64,000 nt of DNA. It comes from Paroedura picta. Taxonomy: Eukaryota; Chordata; Lepidosauria; Squamata; Gekkonidae. The DNA lies in assembly GCF_049243985.1 (NCBI RefSeq), contig NC_135382.1, forward strand, positions 25,341,490 to 25,405,489. The letters are read 5' to 3'. Positions 22,877 through 32,452 of the stretch are shown in pieces. The notes under the pieces are model-generated. The model worked only from the letters and a program-made list of their open reading frames with translations, was not told where the DNA came from and did not search any database. Made by a program: the position numbers and the translations under genes. Numbering within the stretch: position 1 is the stretch's first letter; every line of letters begins with the position of its first letter.

Positions 22877-25800
22877 CTGCAAATGTTAAACATATTCTAT
22901 TCAAAGCAGACTTATTCAGACACATGTGTTATAATTGAATTAGGCAACACAAGGCACCCTTCAGTTCACTCCTGGGCAAATAAAATAAGTTTACTATTAC
23001 TGGCCATTGCTACCCCTGAACTGTGAACAGAGACTACTAATTTCTTTAAAAGTCACCTTGCAAATAATTCAAGAAGATAAGATACCTTCAGTTTTTGTAA
23101 CACCATTGCATTGAACCCAATCAACTTTGGTTGCTAAAGCTATCTCAGTTTCCATCTTCATTACTGCTTTAGTCCCAGCACAACCTTTGTTCTTGCATGT
23201 CCTATGATTCCTACCATAGCATATTTGGTGGCAGCATGCTTCAACCCACTGTACTAAGAGCTTGTGTGTGAGGGGGAATGGAAATGTAACTAGTACCTCC
23301 CTGAACTGACAACTGTCCAAAGAAACAGTAAGTTTTGCTCATGGCAGCCCCCTCTGCAGTAGATCCTTGGTTGTAGAAAGCCTCAGAAAAATCCCTGCTG
23401 ACCGTCAATGGAGACCTTAAGATCAACTAGAAGAAAACAGAAGGAGCTATCCGTGACAGTGACTCATGCACAGCTGACTGAGTCTGAAGCCCCCTAAATA
23501 ACAACATGTACACAGACACCGAGCAGTTACCCTTTCAGCCCATTCCATAATGAAAATACAAATGTCACCTGTGTTCGATAGGGATCTCGTGCTGAGTTCT
23601 ATAAATATGAGACAACAGCGCTGTCCTGCTGGCGTAGGGGCAGCCGCAGGTACACTGGAAGGTCTTGCCGCAGTCCTCAATGTGTCGCTTCAAATCCCAT
23701 ATGGTGCCATAAGAATTGCTACATTTATCACATTTGTGCTTCTTTTCAGCATGCATTTTCATGAAGTGCTGAAACATGCAAAACAGGTCAAACAAATCAA
23801 CAGGGCGCAACGGGAACCATCCTCTCAAGATCATGTTCTAGCTTGGGGCTTTAAAAGAGAGGTGCTTGTAAGTATGTCATGGGTAGGCAACCCCTGGCGT
23901 GTCTGCCAATAGCTGCACAGGAAACCCACTGTGCTTGGCACCCAGGATCAGGTCTCTACATAAGCGACCAATGCAAAATCCTGAGATGCTGCCAGCAATG
24001 CTCTGCTATTGCTTGCTCTAATCGGGTCTGGCCAAGTTCCTCCATCCCCTGCTTTTCTAACACATCATTATCTTCACAAGTAAGTGAACATTTAACATGT
24101 AAACATTTTTGCCGTTTTGATTTATTTTTGAACAACAGTTTGAAAATGTTTTTGGGGGAATCTGGAAGTTTTCTGCCTAAGTACAATGTAAGCGCTACAA
24201 AACAGAACTTAAAAATCCAATGTGGTTCCACTGGTTCGTTTTTCAAAGACTTCAAAATCCTAGAGCATTTATTGTCACTTGAAGTTCGTGGGAATAATTG
24301 CATCAAAAGAACATTCCTGACTATCCCTCTACCTGCATGTTTTAATTTTTTCAATGTACTGATTTTAGTTCTGTTTTAATTGTTTTGATATTTTAATAGT
24401 AATTATATTATGCAGGACATAATTTTTTTGTAAATAAGTATGAATAAAAGTGTGCGAATCTGCTCTGCTCCTGGAGGCTTCCAGGGAGAACTTGTTCTTT
24501 GCTCAATGCTACCAAAGATATACCAGCAGCACATCCCCTCTGGCATGTCTTCCTGGCATCAGTGTGTTGTCTTACCACAGGAGAGCTACATGTGAGACGG
24601 AAAAGAAATTTTGTTCAAACTACTCTGCACTTTTTGCGACCTTTCAAAGCACTCAACTCTGAAATGCCCTACCCCTTGAAGCTTGCCTGGCATCTACCTC
24701 ACTCTTTTAAATCCCAGGCCAAAATACTTCTCTTTGCTCTGGCTTTCAACTGAAGGACTCCACCTTTTAAGCTGTCTTATGGCCAGCTCAACAACACCGA
24801 CAACTGCTCTGTTTTAAATGCTTCTATACTCCGGCTTGCTTTTATTGGCCGTGTTTTTATTTGTTCATTTTGATCACTGTTTTTTATTGTTTGACTGTTT
24901 AAACAGTGAGGCCTGCCACAAGCAGGCCTGGAGAGGAAGCATACATATTTTCTAAGGCAAAGGAATGGCGAGAAAGTAGGGTATTAAGTCTTTTAAATAA
25001 ATGCAGATTATAACGTTAGTTAAGGACATCTTTGCTCTGAGTGTTTATGGAAGTAAATATGTACAATGACACAGATCTGCTTGAACTCTTAAAAACACAT
25101 GGATCTTCTGAAAAAGGTTTCCTTGTACAGGATATCCAGCTTGAGCCCCAATGAGGTAGACTGACTATAAATATGAAAATGCTCAGAACTTGCATTCATT
25201 CTATTATTGTAATATTCTTGAGATACATACCTGTCTTACGAGGGAAAATTGTGAAAAAGGCCTTCCTGGTCCTCTCGGGCAGCCTTCAATGGGACAGCAG
25301 TAGTATTTCTGTCGTGCTTTCAAGTCTTTCCTTGTTGCTGGATTTATTTTTCCATCCTGAAGCAGCAAAAGAGGATTGTTAAGAGGATGCAGGGATCTGG
25401 AGCTTTATGTTCTGGGAAGCATTCGAAATGCAAAAGACCTCTTCAAAGTTTTCCTGCCTTGTTAGGCTCTAAGGCAGGGGTAGTCAACCTGTGGTCCTCC
25501 AGATGTCCATGGACTACAATTCCCAAGAGCCTCATGGGAACTGTAGTCCATGGACATCTGGAGGACCACAGGTTGACTACCCCTGCTCTAAGGTGCTACT
25601 TGACTCGAACCTAACAGTAGAAATGAATGCTTGAGTGAGACTTGCCCCCCTTCTGCTGAATAATTGAAGCAAGTTTTCACCACCTGAGAAGGGGGTGGCA
25701 GCAATATACTGATTTTTGTAAAGCATCTATAAATGGTGGGTAGATTTGTTGTCAGAGTTTCTGGGTAGGTAACATGCTTATAAATATTTACAGGATGCAA

Positions 25801-28800
25801 TGCGATTTGACTTCTAGTTTTGCAAGCTACTTTGAGCCCACCCTGAAAGGAGCAAAATGGCCTAAAATGACATAAACCAAGTCTAACCATAACCACTTTT
25901 TGCAGGCCTGTCTGCACATTCTACAATTCTGTACCAGTGCGGGGAAAGCATGGCACAGATGTAGGCTGAAGCTGAGGGAGAATCTCAGCTTTCATTTAAA
26001 GCAGCAAGTTTCTATCCCTTAAGGCTGCAGACTTGGTTGAAAGTGTATAAAAGACAACTGAAATTTAAGTACAGTCAGTTTAGGAAAGGGGCATCACAGT
26101 GTTCCATAATCCTTTGCTTCAACCCATGGTTTGAATTAGCATAATAAACTATGATAAACAGTCAAGAGGGCAAAACTATCTAGATGAACAAAAAACACAT
26201 TGTACAAAAACGGGGCTGAATCAACTTTTTTCTGTTGCAGGATTTGGACTGCGTGGGTGTATAGTTTTAAGGTTGTGTTTTTGTACACTGAGCCACCCCA
26301 AGTTCTCATCCAAGATGGATTAGACACTCCAAATGATCAAAGCCTTTATTACAAAGGTGCGAAAAAGTTTCAACATCAAAGCTGCATAGCATTATCACTC
26401 ATCTGGAATTAAGTACAAAAGTAATTTAAAGAATCCCAAAATTCTAAGTGGGTCAGTGTTGTTCAAAGTTCATGCTTACAAAATTTGTATATTTATAGTA
26501 CGCATTTAAAAAGAAAAGGATGGATTAGACATTCCAACCTGTTGAAACCTTCCTTACAAGGGCCAGAAGAAATTTCAACATCAATGCCAAATATTATTAT
26601 TACTCATCTGGAATTCAGTATAAAAGTAATTAGCAAAATCCAAAGCTGTTAGTCAGTCCTGCACAATGTTCATGCTTGTATAATTTGTATATTTATATAT
26701 ATAGTTTAAAAAATGCCGGAGTAGACATTCCAACCTTTCAGAGCGTCTTTTATAAGTGTGGGAAAAAATTAAGTTTCAACATCACTGCCCAACCCAACAC
26801 CTCCTCTCTAATTTTTTTGTTATTTTCCTTAGCAGTGGTTTACTACTCTTACAGAAGGGGGAGAGGAAACAACCTGGACTCTAAATGGAAAATCTAATAA
26901 CTTGGTCCCAAAGATGCTGTAATTCTAGCAGGGACCAAGACCGCTCATGACCCCCTCCATCCACCCCTTGCTCACAGTAACAGCTTAAAGCAGGGGTAGT
27001 CAAACTGCGGCCCTCCAGATGTCCATGGACTACAATTCCCACGAGCCCCTGCCAGCGTTTGCTGGCAGGGGCTCATGGGAATTGTAGTCCATGGACATCT
27101 GGAGGACCGCAGTTTGACTACCCCTGGCTTAAAGCATTAAGAACCAGGGGAAGTCTCCAGTTCATGGACACCGATGCCAGGGCTATTTGTTTCAGATTTC
27201 TAGGTACCAGTTGCATCAAGCGTCCCATTATGCCAGGCTTCACCTTTAGGTAAAGAGTTAGGAACAGGCATGCAGTAAAGAAAGCTGTTTTCTTTTCCTT
27301 TTAAGGGAAAGTGTTTACATTTCAGCTCCCTCCAGTCAACATGTTTAATGCCTTTATGCCTTTCATCAAAAATGCATCCTATATATCGCATTTAAGATCA
27401 CGCTATTCAATAATCTAGCCCAACAGAGCAGCTGAAGTATGAATATAACTAAGTATACCCCATGGCAGTCACTTATAAAGCTGTATGAAAAACTCAACTG
27501 TGGAAAATGAGATAAAAGAAAGACACCAGAAAGCTGGTTATGATAAAAGCAATTTAATCCTGATAATTCCTCTGACCTCAAAGCTAACAACAAGCTTAAG
27601 CACATTACTTAGAAGTTTTAAACTAGTAATTCGTTTTCAATTCTTCTGTTTAAGGTTCTGGCTGCATGAAGGTTAATGTGGTTTTCCAAACTACTTATTC
27701 TGGACAAATTAATTACAGCCCAGTGTCAATATTTTTTTTACCAAACCTATGCTGAATTTTTTTATAGCACTCTGGAGAAACCAGCCCACCACTCTCCCAT
27801 ATAATCTTACAGACAAAGCAAACCTTATCTACTGGATCACCAGGATAAAATAGGAGAAGTTAAGAGAGAGGTTATGTTTGGGAAGAAGTTTCCTTCCTTG
27901 CTGAAACACGACCTTATTAATTTAAGATGGTATGTAGGAGTCACATGTGCTGCTGCAGATGACTGATAGGAATTCTGGGGGTGCCATTACTTATGCCAGT
28001 TTGGTGTAGTGGTTAGGAGTGCGGACTTCTAATCTGGCATGCCGGGTTCGATTCTGCGCTCCCCCACATGCAGCCAGCTGGGTGATCTTGGGCTCACCAT
28101 GGCACTGATAAAACTGTTCTGACCAAGCAGTGATATCAGGGCTCTCTCAGCCTCACCTACCCCACAGGGTGTCTGTTGTGGGGAGAGGAATGGGAAGGCG
28201 ACTGTATGCCGCTTTGAGCCTCCTTCGGGTAGGAAAAGCGGCATATAAGAACCAACTTTTCTTCTTCTTCTTATCCCTCTTGAATTTTGGCAAAGGAACA
28301 TATTATGGCCCTGGCTAAACAGGTACTAGGGGAAAGCATGTGAAAGACAGAAATCATACAGCCAGCAGCATGTAGAGGTTACAGTATAGCAGGGGTAGTC
28401 AACCTGTGGTCCTCCAGATGTCCATGGACTATAATTCCCATAAGCCCCTGCCAGCAAATGCTGGCAGGGGCTCATGGGAATTGTAGTCCATGGACATCTG
28501 AGGACCACAGGTTGACTACCCCTGCAGTATAGGATTCAGATCTGGAAGGCCCAGGTTCAAATCCCCATTTTTCTTCAAAGGTATTGGGAGTACAATTTTG
28601 ATTTTGCTTCATGCTTTGCTGTTCAAACACTTTCCAGGCCTCTTGTTGAGCTGGTGGTTCAATTAAATCAATCAATAGTATCTCTGGAGCTTTGAGGTCT
28701 TGACTATTAGGGGTCTGCGATTTTTGTATAATTTAGATTTAGGTACTTATGAAGGACATTTAAAGAAGAACTTAGAGGGGAGAAGAGGGGTAACTACTGT

Positions 28801-29895
28801 GGTTTTCAGGGGGCATTGAGAAAAATAATTGCCAAGACTGTGTGGCAAAAATAGTGAATCATTGCAAGGAGGGAGCCGTGCTAGTTGCTTGTAACAAATA
28901 AAAGCCTGACAGCATCTTAAAGTGTGCCTGCACACAAAAGCTCACGCCTTGAATAAATCTTTGTTCGTCTTAAAGGTGCTGTTAGACTCAATTCTTGTTG
29001 AGCATCGTAAAGACTAGCATATAAGCTTGGAGAAAGGGCAAGACAAGAAATGCCCATGCTTGCCTTCCCCTCCAATTCAGGGTTCCCAAGGCGGCAAACA
29101 AATAAAGGCCATTAAGAGGCTTTTAAAAATACACATTTTAAAAACAGTTAAAACAAAACAAACAAAAAAACACATCTGAACAAGCCAGCGCCTACCAAAA
29201 AACCAGGGCTGGAGTACTCCATGTTTTTAAACAAACGCTAAAATGCACCATTCACGGGATTCTCTCTTTTAAAAAAAAAGCACACGCAACAGCAAGAGGC
29301 GTGCGAAAAGAGCTGCACCAGCACCTGTTAGGGTGGTTTCCAAAGCCGACGCACGTTCAAGCCCCGCGAGCACCTCGGTGATTCCGAGCGTCACCAGTGG
29401 TCTCTCGAGTGGCGGGTTCGAATCCCCCCTCGCGCCGGGGAAAGTGGCTTGCGAGCTTGGGGCAGCCACGCTCCACTTAGCCTCCCTCGCAGGGCTACGG
29501 TGAGGCTACGGCGGGCGAGGGGGCGGGGGCGGAAGGCGAGGCAAGAATGAATGAATGAATGAATGGAGGCACTAGGGCGGGCGGGCGGGCGGGCGTCCGT
29601 GAGGCGAGGCGCGGCATGGCGTGGGGCTTACCTGCTGCTGCAGGCGGTGGGCCTTGCTGAGGTGCATGCTGAGCGCCGGCGGGTTAGGCAGCACTTTGCC
29701 GCAGCCGGGCACGGTGCACAGGATGTTGCTCCGGACGGCCCGCGAGAGCTCCGTCACCGAAGGCCGCACCAGCTCCCCCGGGCAGGCCGGCCGCTCGGCG
29801 CCGCCGCCACCGTGCGAGGCCGGCCGCGGGGGACGCCCCAAAGCCAGGCCGGCGCGCCGAGCGGGCGCCTGAGGAGAGGCGGTGGCCGCCGCCAT
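21055..29895 (-). CDS. ATMIN: ATM interactor (ATMIN/ASCIZ), zinc-finger transcription factor
   Basis: Nuclear transcription factor that activates the dynein light chain gene DYNLL1 and is itself inhibited by LC8 binding; also known as an ATM cofactor. Four coding exons (29632-29895, 25231-25356, 23569-23768, 21055-22876) total 2412 nt, 803 aa; human has 823. N-terminal third: four zinc fingers (ILCTVPGCGK..H..H; YYCCPIEGC..H..H; HKCDKCSNSYG..H..C; FQCTCGCPYA..H..H). A basic PPRKKRK cluster follows at about residue 199. The C-terminal half, from about residue 391, holds some 13 SQT/TQT/VQT-type LC8-binding motifs spaced through acidic, disordered sequence. The start is the ATG at 29895 (AACATGGCG context, first AUG of the exon); the frame is open upstream but holds no earlier ATG. 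C16orf46 converges from the left, CENPN lies upstream in tandem. Orthology is certain from sequence and synteny. Confidence 0.97.
23569..23768 (-). CDS. ATMIN: ATMIN exon 3 (zinc fingers 3 and 4)
   Basis: A 200-nt exon starting HFMKMHAEKKHKCDKCSNS and ending HEIPIEHR, with arginine split by the intron (AG + G). Acceptor TTGCATGTTTCAG, donor GTGACATTT. The second half of finger 2 (H..H) is completed here, then a C2HC and a C2H2 finger. Confidence 0.95.
24440..24910 (+). repeat. LINE 3' end (L2/CR1 group), degraded
   Basis: GAAATGCCCTACCCCTTGAA then FKSQAKILLFALAFN in one frame recalls the C terminus of L2/CR1 ORF2 (xLP..L..SFK..LK..LF.LAF). A typical 3' UTR follows. Frame is broken. Lies in ATMIN intron 2. 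Confidence 0.5.
25231..25356 (-). CDS. ATMIN: ATMIN exon 2 (zinc finger 2)
   Basis: A 126-nt exon found by reading the minus strand: acceptor TTTTGCTGCTTCAG, donor GTATGTATC, both phase 0. It reads DGKINPATRKDLK then YYCCPIEGCPRGP and ends FSQFSLVRQ, matching the human exon almost residue for residue. Confidence 0.95.
25475..25585. mobile_element. Palindromic hAT MITE, copy 3
   Basis: CAGGGGTAGTCAACCTGTGG..GGTTGACTACCCCTG; perfect 8-bp duplication CTCTAAGG. Only about 120 bp from ATMIN exon 2, in intron 1. Confidence 0.92.
26314..26795 (+). repeat. Tandem repeat, about 200-bp unit, 2.4 copies
   Basis: GATGGATTAGACACTCC at 26314 recurs as GATGGATTAGACATTCC at 26519 and GCCGGAGTAGACATTCC at 26715; the units share AAGTTTCAACATCA, CTCATCTGGAATT and GTTCATGCTT. 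Periods are 205 and 196 bp. Confidence 0.85.
26991..27126. mobile_element. Palindromic hAT MITE, copy 4
   Basis: CAGGGGTAGTCAAACTGCGG..GCAGTTTGACTACCCCTG; perfect 8-bp duplication GCTTAAAG; central GCCAGCGTTTGCTGGC loop. ATMIN intron 1. Confidence 0.92.
27994..28272 (+). repeat. Sauria-type tRNA SINE, near full length
   Basis: GCCAGTTTGGTGTAGTGGTT (A box), CCGGGTTCGATTCTG (B box), GCAGCCAGCTGGGTGATCTT, ending AACCAACTTTTCTTCTTCTT. The CTTCTT tail is the hallmark of Sauria SINEs, which use the BovB machinery. Confidence 0.85.
28390..28524. mobile_element. Palindromic hAT MITE, copy 5
   Basis: Same ends as the other copies; perfect 8-bp duplication CAGTATAG. ATMIN intron 1. Confidence 0.92.
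28915..29000 (+). repeat. Foldback-family single arm
   Basis: AAAGCTCACGCCTTGAATAA then ATCTTTGTTCGTCTTAAAGG, the right arm of the family at 44755. Similar single arms lie at about 4000-4060 and 30610-30670. Confidence 0.55.
29632..29895 (-). CDS. ATMIN: ATMIN exon 1 (zinc finger 1)
   Basis: Eighty-eight codons, starting MAAATASPQAP and ending in HRLQQQ. Holds ELVRPSVTELSRAVRSNIL, nearly identical to human, and the first C2H2 finger. Donor GTAAGCC follows; phase 0. The GC-rich first 40 residues are poorly conserved, as in other species. Confidence 0.95.
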
Positions 29896-29999
29896 GTTGC
29901 CCGCCGCGACCCTCTGCGCAGCGGCCGCTCCCGGCGACAAGGGCGGGCGGGCGGCCGAGCGTAAATAGTCCTCGCGACGGGCTCCCGCACGGGCGCAGG

Positions 30000-30009
30000 G
30001 TCACGTGAC
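30000..30009 (-). promoter_or_regulatory. Palindromic E-box in the ATMIN promoter
   Basis: GTCACGTGAC, a perfect 10-bp palindrome 105 bp upstream of the ATMIN ATG in a CpG island (about 29480-30110). It is the canonical USF/TFE3/MYC-class site. Regulation is inferred. Confidence 0.5.
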
Positions 30010-30127
30010 GGGGCGGCCTCAAGCCACACCCCCTCCCCGCCGGCCCCGCCCACGGGCCAGTCGGAGGGAGGCTGCGCGAGGCTTGTTTACTTGTCGACAC
30101 AACAGCCCTGCGAGGTAGGGCGAGGGC

Positions 30128-30448
30128 CAGGCTTTCTCAGCTGGGGTTTCCTGACGGCTCTGGAAACGATTCCGGAATGGGTGGGATTTGATTATGATTT
30201 AATAAAATATTAAATTGGTTGAACGTTTATCAGGTGGTATGACCAGATATGGTTATGTTGACCCCCCACCCCTCAAAGGGCCAATGATGGACCTGGAGGG
30301 ATGAGAAGAGCAGGGACCCTGGGTGTGTATGTGCAAAGGTGTGCTCCCCAATTATATTCTGCCTGATGATGATGATAGTGCTGCTTCTGAGGCTTCTCCA
30401 AGCTGAAAGATTTCAGGGGGTTCTCAGTGGTAAAGTTGAGAAAGGCTG
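30128..30448. mobile_element. hAT-like non-autonomous transposon
   Basis: CAGGCTTTCTCAG at one end and the near-inverse TTGAGAAAGGCTG at the other, 320 bp apart; inner TCAGTGGTAAAG is typical of Charlie-like elements. No clear 8-bp duplication was found. Just upstream of the ATMIN promoter. Confidence 0.5.
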
Positions 30449-30449
30449 G

Positions 30450-32336
30450 GAGTGTGTGACTGCCCCAACCTCAGTGCAGGGACCATTTTGTACAGGTTGC
30501 ACGATGCACTTTCAGTGTGCTTCTGCAGCTGGATTTTCCTGGTCTAAAGCACATTATCCAACATGTGCACAATGGGCCCTGGTCACACAATCACAGTATT
30601 TGAAGTGTGCGTGCACACAAAAGCTTATACCTTGAATCAAACTTCGTTGGTCTTCAAGGCTCCACCGGACTCAAACTTTGCTCTGCTGTTTCAACATCTT
30701 GGGTACTGAAATCTATATTACACCACTCCTTTAAAAACTTTTCATTAAACTTATTGTGGTCCTTTGAAGTTTAAGCACTTATACCCGTTTTCTTCTCCAG
30801 TGGGGACTGAAATAATGTTTACATCATTCTCTCATCTTTCATTTATCTCTGACAGCAATGATCCAGTGAGGTTGATTATTTCAGAAAGAAAATGACTGGC
30901 CCAGTGTCACCCCGCAAGCCTCCTTGAACTTTGCTTTCCCATAGCCTAATATGACATTTTCCCCCCTCTTCAAATTGATGATGCTCAAAGGAATGATCAC
31001 TGGGGTACATTAGTTTCCTTTCACCAGAACAATTAGAAAGCATTCAAACCAAGTAAAACTGTCTACGAGTACTGTACAATTCTGAGTCCACTGCCTTCAA
31101 TAGATTTAGAAGGATATAACTTTTTCAATGACTGCACAGTATTCTTTAGTGTTACAGAGGTACACATCTAATGTACAGTGCCATGCTGCTTTAGAGTAAC
31201 AAAAATGAACATGTCATATCTAATATCTAACAATTTTCTTTTTATTGAATCAAATGGTTATTTTTTAAATTGTTCTGTCAGACAAAAATGTGCAGAGTGC
31301 TGGTTTCATATTCCAACAATGTGACCTACATGGGCCAGCCATTATCTACCTAGCAGTGTTGTTAAAAAAATGAAAGTAGAGAAGACCAAATATATCACTT
31401 GTACATGCGGAGCGGGACAGAACATAACAGCTATAAATTAAGTTAGGCACAATGAGACAGAGAATCCTCAGTCATAGTCCTAAGGGCTAAACTAAACAGT
31501 TATGGGAAAACCATGGTTGTACAAGGACCAAGAGCTGCTGTTAAGCATTGTGGGGTGGGTGGGGAAGGTACAGTATGGATCAATTTATTTGTTCAGTTGA
31601 GAAGGATAACAAAAATACCAGTCTTTATTAAGGTCACAAAAGTGAAAAATAAACTCACAACAAGCTTTTATTCATTGGTCACAGCCCAGATTTTACATGC
31701 CTTTCATCTATCTCATACACCAATAATTCATTTTCAGGGATAAAAAGCTTTAAACACTAGGTATATTAGATATAGTGAATTAGCTAGGCCCCATTAAGTA
31801 GGCATTCCTATGACAAACACACTAAAAGGAAATGCAGTTAGAGGCAAAACGTGCAAATGACTTAAACATTTTAATTATAAACGCCATGTTGATAGCATTG
31901 TCTGGTATGGCCCTTTGCATCAGCCAGACAGCCTTCTCAATAGGACAGTGGAATGAGTAAAGTTATTTTTCTAAAACATTTGGTATATGACTTTCCATAG
32001 GTGATAAGTGTTCTGTTATAATACACAGCCAAAGAAGAGTCCATCTGTACAGAAAGTCTATGCAGGCTACAACCTGCAAACATGACTTTGTCTTAACACG
32101 AACAGGTGGAAAACTTACAGATTCCAGTCTTCAGTGATTGTTTTACAGTCTGGAGAAATGTGAGTAGTTTAGCAAGCAGATTTTGATAGGAAATCAAACA
32201 CTGGGAAGCATTAACTTAAGTTGTTGAATTAAGTGACGTTTTTGTTTTGTTTATATACATTACATTTACATGATGGAGATTTTGCTGGGCAAATAATTTT
32301 TTTCCCAAAAATAATAAGTAAACCATTTTAAGGAGG
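30450..32336. other. ATMIN-CENPN intergenic and CENPN 3' UTR
   Basis: AT-rich DNA with CENPN poly(A) candidates (31624, 31241) and a foldback arm near 30610. No other gene seen. Confidence 0.4.
31624..31629 (-). terminator. Candidate CENPN poly(A) signal
   Basis: Minus-strand AATAAA about 710 nt past the stop; another at 31241-31246. Neither can be preferred from sequence alone. Confidence 0.3.
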
Positions 32337-32452
32337 TCATTGGTCTGGATGACCATGTGAAAATCCACCTTTTTTCTCTGTAATTTTAAAACTGTTCTTG
32401 GCATCTGGGACAATACAGGTAAGTAAACGTGATAGAGGAGCAGTTGCCAGAC
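32337..32452 (-). CDS. CENPN: CENPN last coding exon
   Basis: Acceptor CTTTAATTCTAG; completes the split glycine, then LATAPLSRLLTCIVPDAKN, SFKITEKKGG and FSHGHPDQ, stop. The first part matches human IADAPLSPLLTCIP..FKIRDK, which fixes this as the canonical end; the last 11 residues extend past the human stop. Confidence 0.88.

Larger units (their letters stand above)
29480..30110 (-). promoter_or_regulatory. ATMIN: ATMIN CpG-island promoter
   Basis: Extremely GC- and CpG-rich block spanning the first coding exon and about 200 bp upstream. No TATA box in the expected region; a GTAAATAG motif near 29961 is a weak possibility. Includes a (GGGC)n run at 29577-29595 and (GAAT)n at 29546-29563 just inside intron 1. 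Confidence 0.7.

Noticed and set aside
27994-28066. tRNA genes suggested by GTGTAGTGGTT and GGTTCGATTC boxes
   Set aside because: These are SINE heads: no cloverleaf closes, and the SINE body and CTTCTT tail follow.
29896-29940. An earlier ATMIN start at 29940
   Set aside because: The codon there is TTG; the first ATG in frame is at 29895 and has a good context.
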